64,000 nt of DNA from Pascua guehoae (taxonomy: Eukaryota > Basidiomycota > Tremellomycetes > Trichosporonales > Trichosporonaceae). The stretch's first letter is position 1, and each line of letters begins with the position of its first letter. Below, piece after piece: positions 1-11,223 of the stretch. Where the stretch lies: NCBI GenBank assembly GCA_001600415.1, contig BCJX01000001.1, positions 1,564,957 to 1,628,956 on the forward strand, written 5' to 3'. The translations under genes and the position numbers were made by a program. Below the pieces are notes generated by a model. The model was not told the origin of the DNA. It saw nothing but the letters and a program-made list of their open reading frames with translations, and made no database searches.

Positions 1-23
1 CCCACCCCTCACACTAACCCCAG

Positions 24-335
24 GTCGGCGTCCCGTACCTCACCCGCTTCCTCCTCCCCAACCAGCCGCTCCCGCTCATGATGCTCCGCGCCGGCCAGGC
101 CGTAGTGTACACGCAAGGCGGGGCAGAGTACGGCCCCTGGGGTCTCTCTGGCCTCGAGGCGGCCGAGAACGAGGCCAAGCGCGCGCGCCGCGGCGTGTGG
201 GCGGCCCGCTCGATCGAGCTCCCCGGCGACTTTAAGCGGCGCATGAAGGAGGGGGGCGACGTGGTCAAGGACAAGATGCCCGCGCAGATGGGGTGGTGGG
301 AGCGTATGGGGCGGTGGTTGGGGGGTAAGACGTAG
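24..335 (+). CDS. LCL3: LCL3-like staphylococcal-nuclease-fold protein, 3' end only
   Basis: Last exon of a gene that runs off the left edge. It opens after a splice acceptor (CACTAAC branch site, CCCCAG) ending at 23, and reads in frame to TAG at 333-335, giving about 103 residues. The stretch LRAGQAVVYTQGGAEYG followed by EAKRARRGVW and DFKRRM is the C-terminal third of the SNase-like fold as found in fungal LCL3, a predicted membrane-linked Ca2+-dependent nuclease of about 250-280 residues. The catalytic Arg/Glu residues and any membrane segment lie outside the window. The gene converges with the minus-strand RSC8-like gene, with about 170 bp between the stops. The family call rests on motif memory only; the reading frame and acceptor are directly visible. 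Confidence 0.72.
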   Translation, partial: VGVPYLTRFLLPNQPLPLMMLRAGQAVVYTQGGAEYGPWGLSGLEAAENEAKRARRGVWAARSIELPGDFKRRMKEGGDVVKDKMPAQMGWWERMGRWLGGKT

Positions 336-504
336 GTTGGCAGTGGAGACGGGTCGAGGCGGGGTTCTCGTCTCGGCTGGGCCTTGCTGCTCGCACAATT
401 GCACCATTTGATTACCTGCACATGGCTCGCTTTGCCTCGCGGCCTCACGGCTCGCCGCTCGCATCCGCGGCTACTACTATACATATACGCATGACCTATA
501 CACT

Positions 505-2664
505 CTAAAGCTGCGCGACCTGGCTCTCGCCCTCGGGCTTGGACACCTGTTCGGGTGGGACAGGCGCGACGCTCTCTGCGGTCGTGGGCGCAATCGCGGC
601 CTTTACAGCCTCGACCTCGGTCTGCTGCACGGCCTCTGGTGTCTCGTTTGCGCGGCGGAGCAGGTCCTCGACCTGCGCAAGGCTCTTTTGCATCTGTGTG
701 CGGTCGCGGAAGAGCTTTTGGCGGTCGAGCTCGAGCTTGCGCTTTTCCTCCTCGAGCACGTCTTCGAGCTTTTCAAACAGACTCAGCTTGAGCTCGACCT
801 TGCGCGCCTGTGCGGCGACGAGGCGCGAGACGAGGGCAGAGAGTCGAGACTCTTCGTGTGCGGCAAGGCGAGACGCCTTGGCTGCGGCGGCGCCAATGGC
901 GACGCTCGCGGCACGCTCGAGCGATGACCCCGGGAGAGCGGTTGTTGTCGATGCAGGGACCCCGTTGGCGTCCGCGTCCGCTGCAGGTGTTCCCGATGCC
1001 CCCGCGGCGTCGGCCGGAGCAGGTGTCGCAGCCTCGGCCTTGACCTCATCCGTCTTCTGGCGCTTCTCGGCCGTCTCGCCATTGGCAGCAGTGTCGTCTG
1101 CCTGCTCGCCCTCCTTTGCCTCCTTGCTCTCGCCCGTCTTGTCCTTGTCCTCGACGCGCTTGCGCTTCAGGCTCTGCGCGAGCTCGCCCAGCGCACTCTG
1201 TGCTGCCGCAGCGGCGACGGCCGGGCCGACAGCCGACGCCAGGAAGGTGACGACGCTCATGACGGGGTTCTCTGCACTCTCAAACGGCACACCGTTGATG
1301 CCCGCCTGGTAGCGGAGGGGTCCGAGGTTGGCGCCAGAGTCGGCAGTCAGGTAGTTGTCCTCGATGGGGAGCTGGAGGAACTTTGCAATGCACTGCTCCT
1401 TGCTCCGCGTCGCGACGTGCTCGGCCACGGCCTTCCAGTCGTCGTCGTACATTTCCACGCCCTCGAGGAGGAGCAAGGTCTCCTGGTCCGACCACTCGGG
1501 GCCCGCACCACTTGATCCCTGCTTGAACACCTCGTCGTCGAGGCGGACAAAGTCGCCCGAAAACATGGTCGTCGGGAAGCGCCCAGACACGTAGCATGAC
1601 GGGCACACTGTGTATTCGCCGTCCTTGAGCGAGTGGTAGCATGTACGCGCGCAGTCGGTGCCGCACGTCTCACACGTCCGCCCTTGGGGCGCCGGTGGGG
1701 CCGCGCCGTTCGCGGCAACCTTGGCCGCCTCGGCCTCGGTCGTCTGCTTGGTCGACCGCTGGGTCGACGAGTAGATAATCTTGCGCAGGTCGAGGTTGGT
1801 CGCGTTGGGCGCCGGCGCCGCACCGTTGGCGCCCATGGCTGCTGCTGCTGCTCCGATCGCGCCCGCGCCGGGCTTGGATCCCGGGTGCAGGTTGCTGAGG
1901 CCCTTGGGCGTGTCGAGCGTGACGCGGAAGTGGCCTGTAAACGGCGGGCCGAGGGGCGCGGGGCGCGTGTCCGGGTCGACCTGGTAGTTGATCAGACCCC
2001 ACTGCTCGAGGAAGCCGTGGACGCGCATAATGGCGCCAACATCGCCCGCGAGGTTGCGCCGGCACGCCGTCACAGTCAGGTACTCGCCCGGGTTGAGGCG
2101 GTACGTATTGATCATAAAGTCGCGGTAGTCCTTGTACACGGCCGGTGTCTTTGACCGGTTGCGCTTGGAGAAGAACTCGGGGAGCGACTTGCGTTCAATC
2201 GGGTGCATCGTGCTCATCGAGAACCACGACGAGTAGCTGGGGATCACGAGCGGGTGCGTCTGCGACGCGAGGTACGTCGTCGCCAGCGCGTGCAGGTCGT
2301 TTGGGTCCAGACGCGCGTCGGCGCCGCCAGCCGGCGTCGCGCCGTCCGCAGGAGGGTCGATGCTTGGTGACGCCGCGGGCAGCACAGAAGCATTCTGTGC
2401 AGTCGATCCCTCTGCAATCCGTTAGCCCACTCCCCCTCTACGTATGTGAGACACCCCGCATCGCGAATAACACCCACCTCCACTGTCATCGACATCCATG
2501 GCGCCCTCGTGTGAGATGTTTGCAATGTCGCCGCCAAACAAAGGCTCGCGTTCGCGTTCCTTTCCCGGCGCAGACGAGAGGTCGTGTGTCGTCACATTTC
2601 CCGCGGCCTCGTTGGCATCTGTGGCCTCTTGGGGCACCTTGAATGAGATTTTTGGTGTCGACAT
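505..2664 (-). CDS. RSC8: SWI/SNF-RSC complex subunit, SWIRM + ZZ + SANT protein (Rsc8/Swi3/BAF155 family)
   Basis: Two exons, 2664-2478 and 2411-505, joined by a 66-nt intron (donor GTGGGT, acceptor TTGCAG), give 697 residues. The start is the ATG at 2664 (MSTPKISFK). Domains in order: an acidic N-terminus ending MDVDDSGE; SWIRM at about 117-210 (begins LVIPSYSSWFS, includes RLNPGEYLTVTACRRNL); a ZZ-type zinc finger at about 310-343 (CETCG...CPSC); SANT at about 369-415 (EWSDQETLLLLEG); a K/E-rich linker containing KRKR; and a long leucine-rich coiled coil at about 586-651. This order and length fit the Rsc8/Swi3/BAF155 core subunit, which forms the dimeric scaffold of ATP-dependent remodellers in the nucleus. 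The sequence cannot tell a SWI/SNF from an RSC assignment, and one gene may serve both complexes. Confidence 0.93.
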
Positions 2665-3243
2665 GTTCGATACCGAGGTGGATGGGGTAAGCTTGAAGAG
2701 GTTGTCAATGTGGATGGATGGAACAACGCCAACTACTTTGGCAACATGGCACAAGCATCCAGGCAGGCAGGCAGGCAGACAACCAAGCAAGCACCAACAA
2801 CCCACACCCTGGGCATGCTGGGCACCCTGGCCGGGCCCAGCACCCACTTACTTACCCAGGGGGTGGCACTATCGCGGGGACCATTTAAGAACACGACTCC
2901 AGTTGGAATTTGCTCCCGTCAACAAAGCAGGCCTGCAAAAGCACATCAACATGAATTGCATTCCGCATGCCTACCTGCCCTACTCACGGGCCTAGTGATA
3001 CATTGGAATTCAAACATTGTGCCATCCATCCATCTAACGCGTCGAGCATCCCTCGTCCGTCTAGAACACTGAGGGTCACCAGGCGCGAATGCTCGTGCAC
3101 TTTCGATCGTCATTCAACATCGCATGTGGCTATAGAGACAACTAGGGTGCGAGGAACCAACAAGAAAACATCTCCGTACTCCTACTCGCTTCCGGAAATT
3201 GCGACGAAATATGTATCAAACAGCGAGACCGCCTCGAACGCAC
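2665..3243. other. Intergenic: RSC8-like promoter and SAP30-like 3' flank
   Basis: No coding-quality frame. It holds the upstream region of the minus-strand RSC8-like gene, including a short CAGG/CAAG tetranucleotide repeat near 2758-2790, and the downstream flank of the SAP30-like gene. No clear TATA box was seen. Confidence 0.6.
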
Positions 3244-4395
3244 CTAGACAAAAGGAGCTGGCACAGGGTTGAACACACGGAGAAGACGGTCTGGGATTGT
3301 CAGCACGCTACTCAACATCCTTACACTGATACACTCACTATGTCCGACCTTGTTCTTGTAGAGAAAGTTGACAATCGTCTCGCTCTCGCGGTTCTGCCCG
3401 CCGCCGAGGCCCTTTGCCCAGTGCTGGTTGGCCTTTTCAGCCAGTACGGCCCTTGCCGCATACACGTCCGAGAGGGTCATGACGCCGCGTTTAATCTCTG
3501 GTGCCGGTGAGGGCGAAGGTGTTGAAGGGCGGCGGAACGGTGCCGTCTTGGAACGCGTGGTGGGTGCCGCCACGGTCTCGTCGTCTCCACCTTCTGCGGC
3601 TTCCGACGTGGCCGGGTCCGTCGGTGGTGCGCCTTCCGCTCCGGCGGCTGCAGACGCACTGCCTGCCTCGTTCGTGACGCCTGCGCCATTGTCCTGCGCC
3701 GTTCCTGGTGCTGATCGGTTGGCAGCGTCAGGCTCCGTGGCGGTCGACTCCAGTGCCGCCTCTGCCTTCTTTGGTGACGGCGGGTTGATGGGAACAACTG
3801 GTGGTGGTGGGGGAATGGCATACAGCGCATTTGCTGTGGTCAGCGCTGCAACAGTCGGCGCTACTCACGTGGAGTGCAGGGCTCTTCGCTCCAGGGAGAC
3901 ACGTCCCATCGGGGCAGCAGATCGTGGGCGATAAGGTAGTCGTAAAGTGCTTCGACCGGAAGATCGAGAAAGTTGATCTGGAAGGGGTGTCAGAGAGCGT
4001 CGCTCACAGCAGTCGATGGGATGAAGCATGGTCATGGGGTGTCCCCACAGGCTCTATGGAAGCACTACGCGTGCAACAGTAACAGAGCACCGATGACGAT
4101 ACATTCCCCAATGCGTTTGAGCGCGTTTACCGCCGACATCCACATCAACCAGAACCTCCGCTACACTCACCTTGGTCTTGACATCCGCAGGCTCACTCCA
4201 CTCCTCCTCTCTCCCCTTGACCATCCCGACACCAAAGCTCACTGGTCGCCGTTCCTTTTCGGCACCAGACTCTGGGCCGGGAGTTGCCGTTTCAGGCTTG
4301 CGGCGCTTGTTGCGTGCTCCCCCACCGGCACCCGCGCGAGCACGCTTGGGCTGGGTGGTGCTTGGTGTTGGTGAGGGGGCGTCTGCTGGAGACAT
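3244..4395 (-). CDS. SAP30: SAP30-like Sin3-binding subunit of a histone deacetylase complex
   Basis: Four exons: 4395-4171, 3977-3869, 3833-3339 and 3290-3244. They encode 291 residues from ATG at 4395 to TAG at 3244. Introns are 193, 35 and 48 nt with GTGAGT donors. The N-terminus is basic (KRARAG, NKRRK), suiting a nuclear protein. Exon 2 gives INFLDLPVEALYDYL and SPWSEEPCTP; exon 3 adds a Pro/Ala-rich insert and then RAVLAEKANQHWAK and SETIVNFLYKNK. The pattern F-x-D-L-P-x-x-x-L-x-x-Y, then x-H-F/W and ESE-x-I-V-x-F-L-Y-K, matches the SAP30 Sin3-binding fold, here split by a long insert. SAP30 bridges Sin3 and the Rpd3/HDAC1 deacetylase. The final intron is 48 nt with no in-frame stop, so retention would add 16 residues. 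Gene structure is firmer than function. Confidence 0.62.
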
Positions 4396-4799
4396 TGTGG
4401 TTATAGAGGTTACTGTGGTATGGAGATGGAGATGGAGTAGACGTCGTTGGTGAAGGGGTGAGGGGATGGACGCAAATGGCAGGACGTCTCAAAGTGGAGG
4501 AAGAGTGGGCTTGTTGCACGCTGTGGTAACAACAGTACTTACTGAAATCGCGTGGAGGGACGTCTATCAAAGGCATTTGATTCCGTCAACCACAAAGGTA
4601 AGCCAGCATCACGTGGTCTAGACCCTAAGCTGTCATGAGAGCGGAAGTAAATTCGCCACCGGAAATCTTGAACTGGCTGTTGCATGTTGCTTGAGTGACG
4701 TTTGGGAACACGAGCGCGTACAGATGTGACTATTGCGTCCATCTCAACTCATTCCCTCCATTCCTCACAAACACCACCTCTTCTCTCACTCCAAACACA
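4396..4799. promoter_or_regulatory. Shared divergent promoter region of SAP30-like and FCF1 genes
   Basis: About 400 bp between two divergent start codons (4395 minus, 4800 plus) with no supported gene. The 50 bp before FCF1 are C/T-rich with CACAA next to the ATG, which is typical of TATA-less fungal housekeeping promoters. No further sites were recognised. Confidence 0.5.
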
Positions 4800-6167
4800 A
4801 TGGTGAGTTATGTTCTTGATGGCTTTCGCTAACTCCACAGGGAAAAGCCAAGCAGACACGCAAGTTCGCGGCGGTCAAGCGCATGGTCAAGCCGAGCGAC
4901 CCTCGCTTGTGAGCTTTGGTTTGAGTCCAGCGAGCTCACACGCAGGAAGGAGAACATTGAAAAGGCGGCCAAAAAGGCCCAGAAGCAGGCCCAGATTGAG
5001 GAGAAGAAGCAGGTGTGCGTAAGCTACGTCGCACGTTCTTGTGAAGCTAACGCAACAGTACCCAGGTGTCTTCCTCGTAAGTGTCGAGCTGGCAACCCAC
5101 GGAAACGGTCTAGCTCACACGCAGCCTCTTCCTCTCCCACAACGCCGACCTGGGGCCGCCGTACCGCGTCCTCGTCGACACCAACTTTATCAACTTTAGC
5201 ATCCAGAACAAGATTGAGCTCGTCCAGGGCATGATGGACTGCTTGATGGCAAAGTGTGCGTGTTGCACGTCGGGTCAACGGCAATCTGTCGCGGCTGTCG
5301 AGTTCTACGGTGAACCAGCCGACACAGCAGGCTGACCCTCAGGCATTCCTACGATTACCGACTGTGTTCTTGCAGAGTTGGAAAAGCTGGGACCAAAGTA
5401 CCGTCTGGCATTGAGGTGCGTTGAGCGTATCCACTTTACTTTACAGCTTTCTTTGCGTTGTTTGTCTTCCTTCGGTTTCCTCGTCTTCCTTGCTATTCTC
5501 GTCTTCCTTCCTTTCCCGTCTTCCTTTGTTCTCCTCGACCATTTCCTCTTCTGCCTTCCTTTTTGTTCCATAGTTCTTCCTTTCACATCTTCTTTCTTGC
5601 CATTCCTTCTTCCACCATTTCCTCACTCCACCCTTCTGTCTCTCATTACCTCCTCTGAGCAGTTACCTCTATTCCCCAGCCACGTCCTAACGTCTCTCTC
5701 CCCTCTCCACCCTCTCACTATACATCATCCCACTAACAACAGGATCGCCAAGGACCCACGCTTCGACCGCCTCCACTGTGACCGTGAGTCAGCTTCGTCG
5801 AGGGCTCGATTCAAGCTGACATCAGACTCTGGCACGTACGCCGACGACTGCCTCGTGCAGCGCGTCAGCCAGCACCGGTGCTATGTGGTTGCGACCGTGA
5901 GTGGCTCCGGGCGAGTATAGATGGACAACGAGCGAGCTGGCTCGAGGAGATTGCTAGCTCGCACTCTTGTCCTCTCCATACTCTGGGCAGCTCTTGACGT
6001 CCCGCACCAGAGCTGCCGCACACGCCCCGAAACACCCCGCTCACACCCAGTGCGATCGCGACCTCCGGCGCAGGATACGCAAAGTGCCCGGCGTGCCGCT
6101 CATGTACGTCGTCAAGCACAAGTATCAGATCGAGCGCCTGCCCGACGGCGGCGCGTCGTTCAACTAG
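4800..6167 (+). CDS. FCF1: FCF1/Utp24, PIN-domain endonuclease of the SSU processome
   Basis: Nine exons: 4800-4802, 4841-4908, 4946-5014, 5059-5076, 5125-5255, 5343-5415, 5743-5783, 5826-5896, 6051-6167. They give 196 residues, the usual family length. The start is a bare ATG exon, then [15 protein letters not shown], the typical FCF1 N-terminus. The PIN domain carries its acidic residues in [21 protein letters not shown] and [10 protein letters not shown], and ends with [16 protein letters not shown]1 is the nucleolar nuclease that cuts pre-rRNA at sites A1/A2 in 18S maturation. The splice choices at exons 3-4 (GTGCGT donor, 18-nt exon) were set by the need to read TQVSSSLFLSHN into the PIN domain. 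One intron (5416-5742, 327 nt) is a long C/T-rich tract, far larger than its neighbours of 37-154 nt. Convergent with DNA2. Confidence 0.95.
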
Positions 6168-6443
6168 GCGAGGGTTGAGTCTAGGCCGAGGCCGAGGCCG
6201 AGGTCGCGGCCATCGGCGGCAGTGTGCGGATACATAGAGGTTCGGGCTTGGTACATCATGCATTGTATTGCTACAGAACTACATTGGTGTGGTTTGTTGT
6301 GCAGGCAACAAGAGCGTCCTAGTGTTTGTGTTGTTTGTCTGTTTGTCTGTTTGTTCGTTCTGCACGGCGCCGTGTCGTTCGCCTTTACTATGCCGGCCTG
6401 GGCGGTCCGTACAGCACCTCACACCGTGTCCAGCCGTTGTCGT

Positions 6444-9400
6444 CTATCCAATCTCCTTGAGAATCTCACGCACAAACGGCCTCGCCTCAATCACACGCTC
6501 GCCCAGCGTCGCGCGCTTGGCTCGCTTCCTTGCGGGCGACACATTCTCGTCCCCCACCGATGTCTCACGCTCGACCTTGGCCTTGACCTTTCCCTCTTCA
6601 TCCACCTGGACGCCGTCCGCTTCTTCAGGTGCAGGTGCGGGTGCGGGTGCGGGAGGAGGTGGGTGCATGCCGTCGTCCCCGGGCTCGAGACGCAGGACCC
6701 ACTGCTGCGCCTCGACGAGCGCGAGAAAGTCGGCCAAGAGACGGTCCCCGCCGAGCGTGCGCGCGCTCCCGAACACGACGAGCTTGCGGCGCGCACGGGT
6801 GAATGAGACGTTGATTCGGCGCCAGTCGCGCAGGAGCTCGCCAATCTAGGTGTCAGTGTTGTGGGCGGCGTGTGGCACGTTCAACGACGTGTTGTACTCA
6901 CGCGGTTGTCGTCATTGCTCCGGACGAGGGATACGAGGACAATGTCCATATCGCGCCCCTGGGCCTTGTCGGCCGTGAGGATTTCGACTGCGCTGATCCC
7001 GTCCGCGCCGTCCGCCGCCTCACTGGCCTTGCTGGGGCTGGCACCACGGAAGAGGCCGGTGAGGAGCTTGATCTGCTGGCGGTACGGTGTAATGACGCCG
7101 ATATCCCGCCCGCGCACGCCCGCAGCGACGAGCGCGGTCGCGAGCGTGTGCACGAGCGCCCCCTCGGTGGGGTTCTGGACCAGGTCGCCGGCGCGGGTTT
7201 CCTCGGCGGGCACCGCGTCCGTGTCGACAAATGCGACTTTGGTGCTGGGTGTCAGCGCGAGTGCAGAGGTGTACAGATGGTTGACTGTGGCAGTGGACAG
7301 ACTTACTCCTCGGCCAAGAGTTTCTGGACCCAGCATGTATCCCGGCACCGCGCACCGTGGAACACGTCGGCACACTTGCGCGGGCGCACGGGCACCGTCT
7401 GCTCTGCGACCGCCGTCGAGCCGCAGCGCAGGCGGTCCTCGTAGATGAGGCGGTTGGAGAGGAGCATAATGTCGGCGTTCATGCGGTACTGCGCAGCGAG
7501 GGGCGCAACCGCGTCTGGGTGGGCGTCCGACAGGCGGCGGAAGAGGGACACGTCGAGTCCACCAGCACGTGCGAGGGGTTGGCGGACCTGTGTGAGTGTG
7601 AGTGTGGATTCGGGTCCTGGGGCAAGTGTGGCGGACGTAGTCAACCCCGACAACAAGGACTCACGATGGGAGGAAGCTGGAAGTGGTCGCCGACGAGGAC
7701 AAACGTGTCGGCACACCGCAGGGGCCCGAGACATGTCGGGAGGGTAATCTGCGACGCCTCGTCGACGATGCAGTAGTCAAAGCGTCGGCGGAAGAAGAGT
7801 GGGCTGGGAGTTAGTGTATGCGGGTGGGATGGATGTAGAGTCAGAGGTATTGCCAGCTGCCACAACATTTAGTGGCAGTTGCTGTGGGGACGCAACGTTG
7901 ACACCCTCCACTCACTGCTCGACACTGAGACATGTCGCCGCCACGACGGGCGGGGCCATGACACGCTCCTCGAGCTCGTCGACCGTCTCTGCAGGCGGCA
8001 TGGCGTCGAGGGTGAGATGCCTGACGTCTGGGTGGATCTTGTCCGTATTTCCCACACGGAGGACCTTGAACGGCTCGTCGGTGAGCTTGCGGACAATGGT
8101 GTCGACGGCCGAGTGTGTATAGCTCGTGAGGAGGACAGTCTTGCCGCGTTTGACGAGGGTGCGGATAATCTCGGCCACGGTCGTCGTCTTGCCTGTTCCA
8201 GGCATGCCGAGGATGAGCGCATAGTCTTTGGCCGTGAGGACGCGGTGCATGGCGGCCGTCTGGTCCGTGTTGAGCGAGTCGGGCAGCTCATGATCCTTGG
8301 GCGCGAGCAAGGGGTCAAACCGTGGTGCGTCGAGGTCGACGACCAAGCGGCGGCGGTGTATGTCGCCCGTGGGAGTGAACAGGTTGGCGAGGTTGCCGCG
8401 CATCTTTGCCATGCCCGACGCGAGCTCGTCCCGGTCGAGCCGGAACACGACCTCGGACGGGTCCGAGGCGGCGACACAGGCCTTGTGCGTGCGCCTTAAC
8501 AGTGCAGCCACGTCGAGCGGTGCACCGAGAGCGACAGTAACGCTCGTGCCGTCGAGTGCAGTGACGTGCCCACGCGCAAGGCATAGCAAGTCGGGCTCAA
8601 TGGAGATTGTAATAGGGTCATTCTTTGCAATGTGGCCAGAGAGTAAGCTGGGAGTCGAGGACGCCGAACCCAGCGACGGCTTGCGCACAAAGACGTACTC
8701 CTGCCGCCCCGAGCGGCCGCCGATGGGCGACTCGGACGACACCGTACCGGGCTTGAGGACCATGTCGGCAAACGCCCGTCCCCGGCGCTCACGCGCGGGT
8801 GCAGTCATTGTCCACAGCTGCGCGCGGAGACGCACTGTGCCCTGCTCCTCGAGCGTGAGTAAGCGCTCCCAGTGCGCAAAGAACGACGTGTGAGCCGGCG
8901 TCAGGTGGCCCGTCTTGGACGCAAACAGGTCGGCGATCGGGTCGTCCTCGGGGTGAGGGAGGCGCGGATTGTCGACCGCCTGGGGTGTCAGTGCTCGACC
9001 TGTTCGATCTGTAATATAGACGTACCTTGCGATACAACATGCACACATCGGCCGCGTAGCACCGGTCGCATTCGTTGGGCACATCGAGGCCCTCGGGAAG
9101 GAACGGCACAGAAAGCTCCTCGACATCGATGGGATCCGCTGCCGTGCCAGTCGTATCGCCGGCGGCGAGTTTACGCAGGTCACCCGCCTCGCGCTCGCGC
9201 ACCATCCACTCTGCGAGCTCGTTGCGTGCCATGACGAGCGCGCGGACCTCGTTGGCCTTGTTCTCCACGAGGACAATCGCGTCGCGTTGCGAGTAGTACA
9301 AAAGGCCGAATGGCACGGGTAAGTCTGGGTATGAGCTTGAGGTCAAGGGTTTCCTATTGTTCCATTCGATAGCGTCCGACTCGCCCAGCAAGACTTACCA

Positions 9401-11223
9401 TAACGGTCCTCCATGAGCAGCGTATACAGCATGGTCTGGGCACGATGACTGACACCGCCGATACTCCTCCCCGTCTTGATCTCGAGGGGCGCAACATACT
9501 CTCCCTCGTCGCCGTCCTTGTGGAGGACGGCCTGGACGCTCGCGTCGACTTTGCCCTTGAGACCCCATTTGGGACTCCAGATATCCTCTTCGACCTCGTG
9601 CAGGCCCTTGATGGCAATACTCCCCGCCGTCTCATCGCGCGCAGTGACAACCTGGCTGGCGTCTCCCGGTTGGGCGCGGACCCAGCGGCGGCCAAACGAC
9701 TCAAAGGCGCCCTCTGCACGCTCGAGGTCGGCATCGGCGCCCTCTAGCCCTGCTCCCCACAGTTCGAGGCGGAGGTCGTCGCTTAGTGCCGCGATGCGCC
9801 GCCGTGTCGCTCTGGCGCTAAAGTCCTGTTCGGACAGGGACGACTGGAGGAGCGAGTGCAGGATGGTGCCGTAGAGCATTGGTTTGGACGGCGCCTCGGG
9901 GATACGCACGAGGGCCTGGACGAGCGGACGGCGTGTACACGGGATCGAGGACGCAATCGACGTCATGGTCACGAGCACATCGGGGTGGTGGATAATGTAC
10001 GACGGTGTACGCATCGTGATGACGATGGGCTCGTCGCTGTCGGCCGCCTCGGAAAGGGCAGGAGTGACAATGTTTACAATGTCACCGGGGCGGATTTTGA
10101 GGTCGACCCAGCGCTCCTTGAGGTGGACGAGGCGGCGCCTGTCGTCTGCCACGAACGTAACGACAAGTGTCTGCAGTTAGTACGTACCGCCACAGCCGCT
10201 CACCTTGCCATACACCATGCCAGTCGGCGAGGGTGCCCATTCGGCATCTTCAGGAGTGGGTATTGTCTCGAGGAACCCGTCATGCACAGAGTCGATAGTA
10301 CACCGTGCCCAAGGGCTTGTAGTGTATCCGTCAGGTGCTGGAGGCACTTCGGGGCGAAGAATGGGATATTTGGTCTGGTGGGTCAGATGGTTTGGGACAC
10401 ATGCACCCACGGGGATAAGGTCTGCCTCGTCCATGCTCGCCAGGGCAGCCAGGTCAAAGCCGCCATCAAACTCGTCGTCAAAGTCATCCTCCTCAGCTTT
10501 GAGGTTGACGAGGGTCGGCGTTGATGTAAGGGATGCAGGAATTTTGTTGTTTAGTCCGTTGGGGGTCACAAGAGGCTTTGTCTCCGATGTTGGTAGCTGG
10601 GGCTTTGCATCTCCGCCACTTGGGCGGTTTGAGGGTGGGAGCGCTCGCCGATCGACGCCCTCTGGAATCCGCACAGTCTCGCGCTTTACCACGGGGACCG
10701 AAGCCGACGCCGACGCGACGCGCTTCTTGGCCGGTTGCAGAAACGAGTCCAAGAGATCCCCGTCCCGCTTCGCGGGCACCCCGCGCTCGACCGTGACAGA
10801 CGTTGACCTCGGACGCGGCACGTCCGGCCTTGTCGGATGGCGAGGGGGTACATTGGCCAAGCGGGGTTTGGAAAGTGCGGTCGCCAAGGATGGTGATGGA
10901 GACTCGCGTGTCTGTGCGGGACGCGTCGCGCGTTGTGCCTGCGCCGCCGCCTGTGTGTCGTGGGCGCGCTTCGTGGTTGTGGGTGGACGCTGCAATCGCT
11001 GGCCCGGGACGCGCGACTGCAAAGCTGGTCTTTCCCTTTGATACGTTGCCTGTGCCTTGACGGGGCTCTGGCTACTACTCGGCGGCGAAAAGACACTCTC
11101 GTCGAGGCCCGCCAGGAGCTCGGCCATGAGCGCCGCCTCGGCGTCCTTGTCGACTGCTGGGCCGTTCGAGTTCTCCTTGCCCGCACCCCCAAGGCGGGGA
11201 CGTTTGGCGTCCCGTGGGGGCAT
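6444..11223 (-). CDS. DNA2: DNA2, DNA replication ATP-dependent helicase/nuclease
   Basis: Eight exons: 11223-10204, 10170-9399, 9324-9026, 8979-7916, 7803-7665, 7587-7307, 7244-6902 and 6845-6444. They give 1439 residues, normal for DNA2. The N-terminal 300 residues are disordered. The Fe-S nuclease follows: Cys418, then Cys683-x2-Cys686-x5-Cys692, with the PD-(D/E)xK residues seen as GKVD (Asp549) and EIKTG (Glu570, Lys572). The superfamily-1 helicase has Walker A GMPGTGKT (about 955-962), Walker B VDEAS (about 1065), [18 protein letters not shown] and [14 protein letters not shown]2 trims long Okazaki flaps and resects DNA ends in the nucleus. The C-terminal 90 residues are a low-complexity Ala/Pro and Lys/Arg tail. 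Intron 1 is only 33 nt with a perfect TACTAAC branch site. All key nuclease, Fe-S and helicase residues are present, so the gene looks functional. Confidence 0.96.

Noticed and set aside
539..1312. Long plus-strand frame antisense to the RSC8-like gene
   Set aside because: Mirror of a strongly biased minus-strand exon; Ser/Ala-rich shadow without start context or family resemblance.
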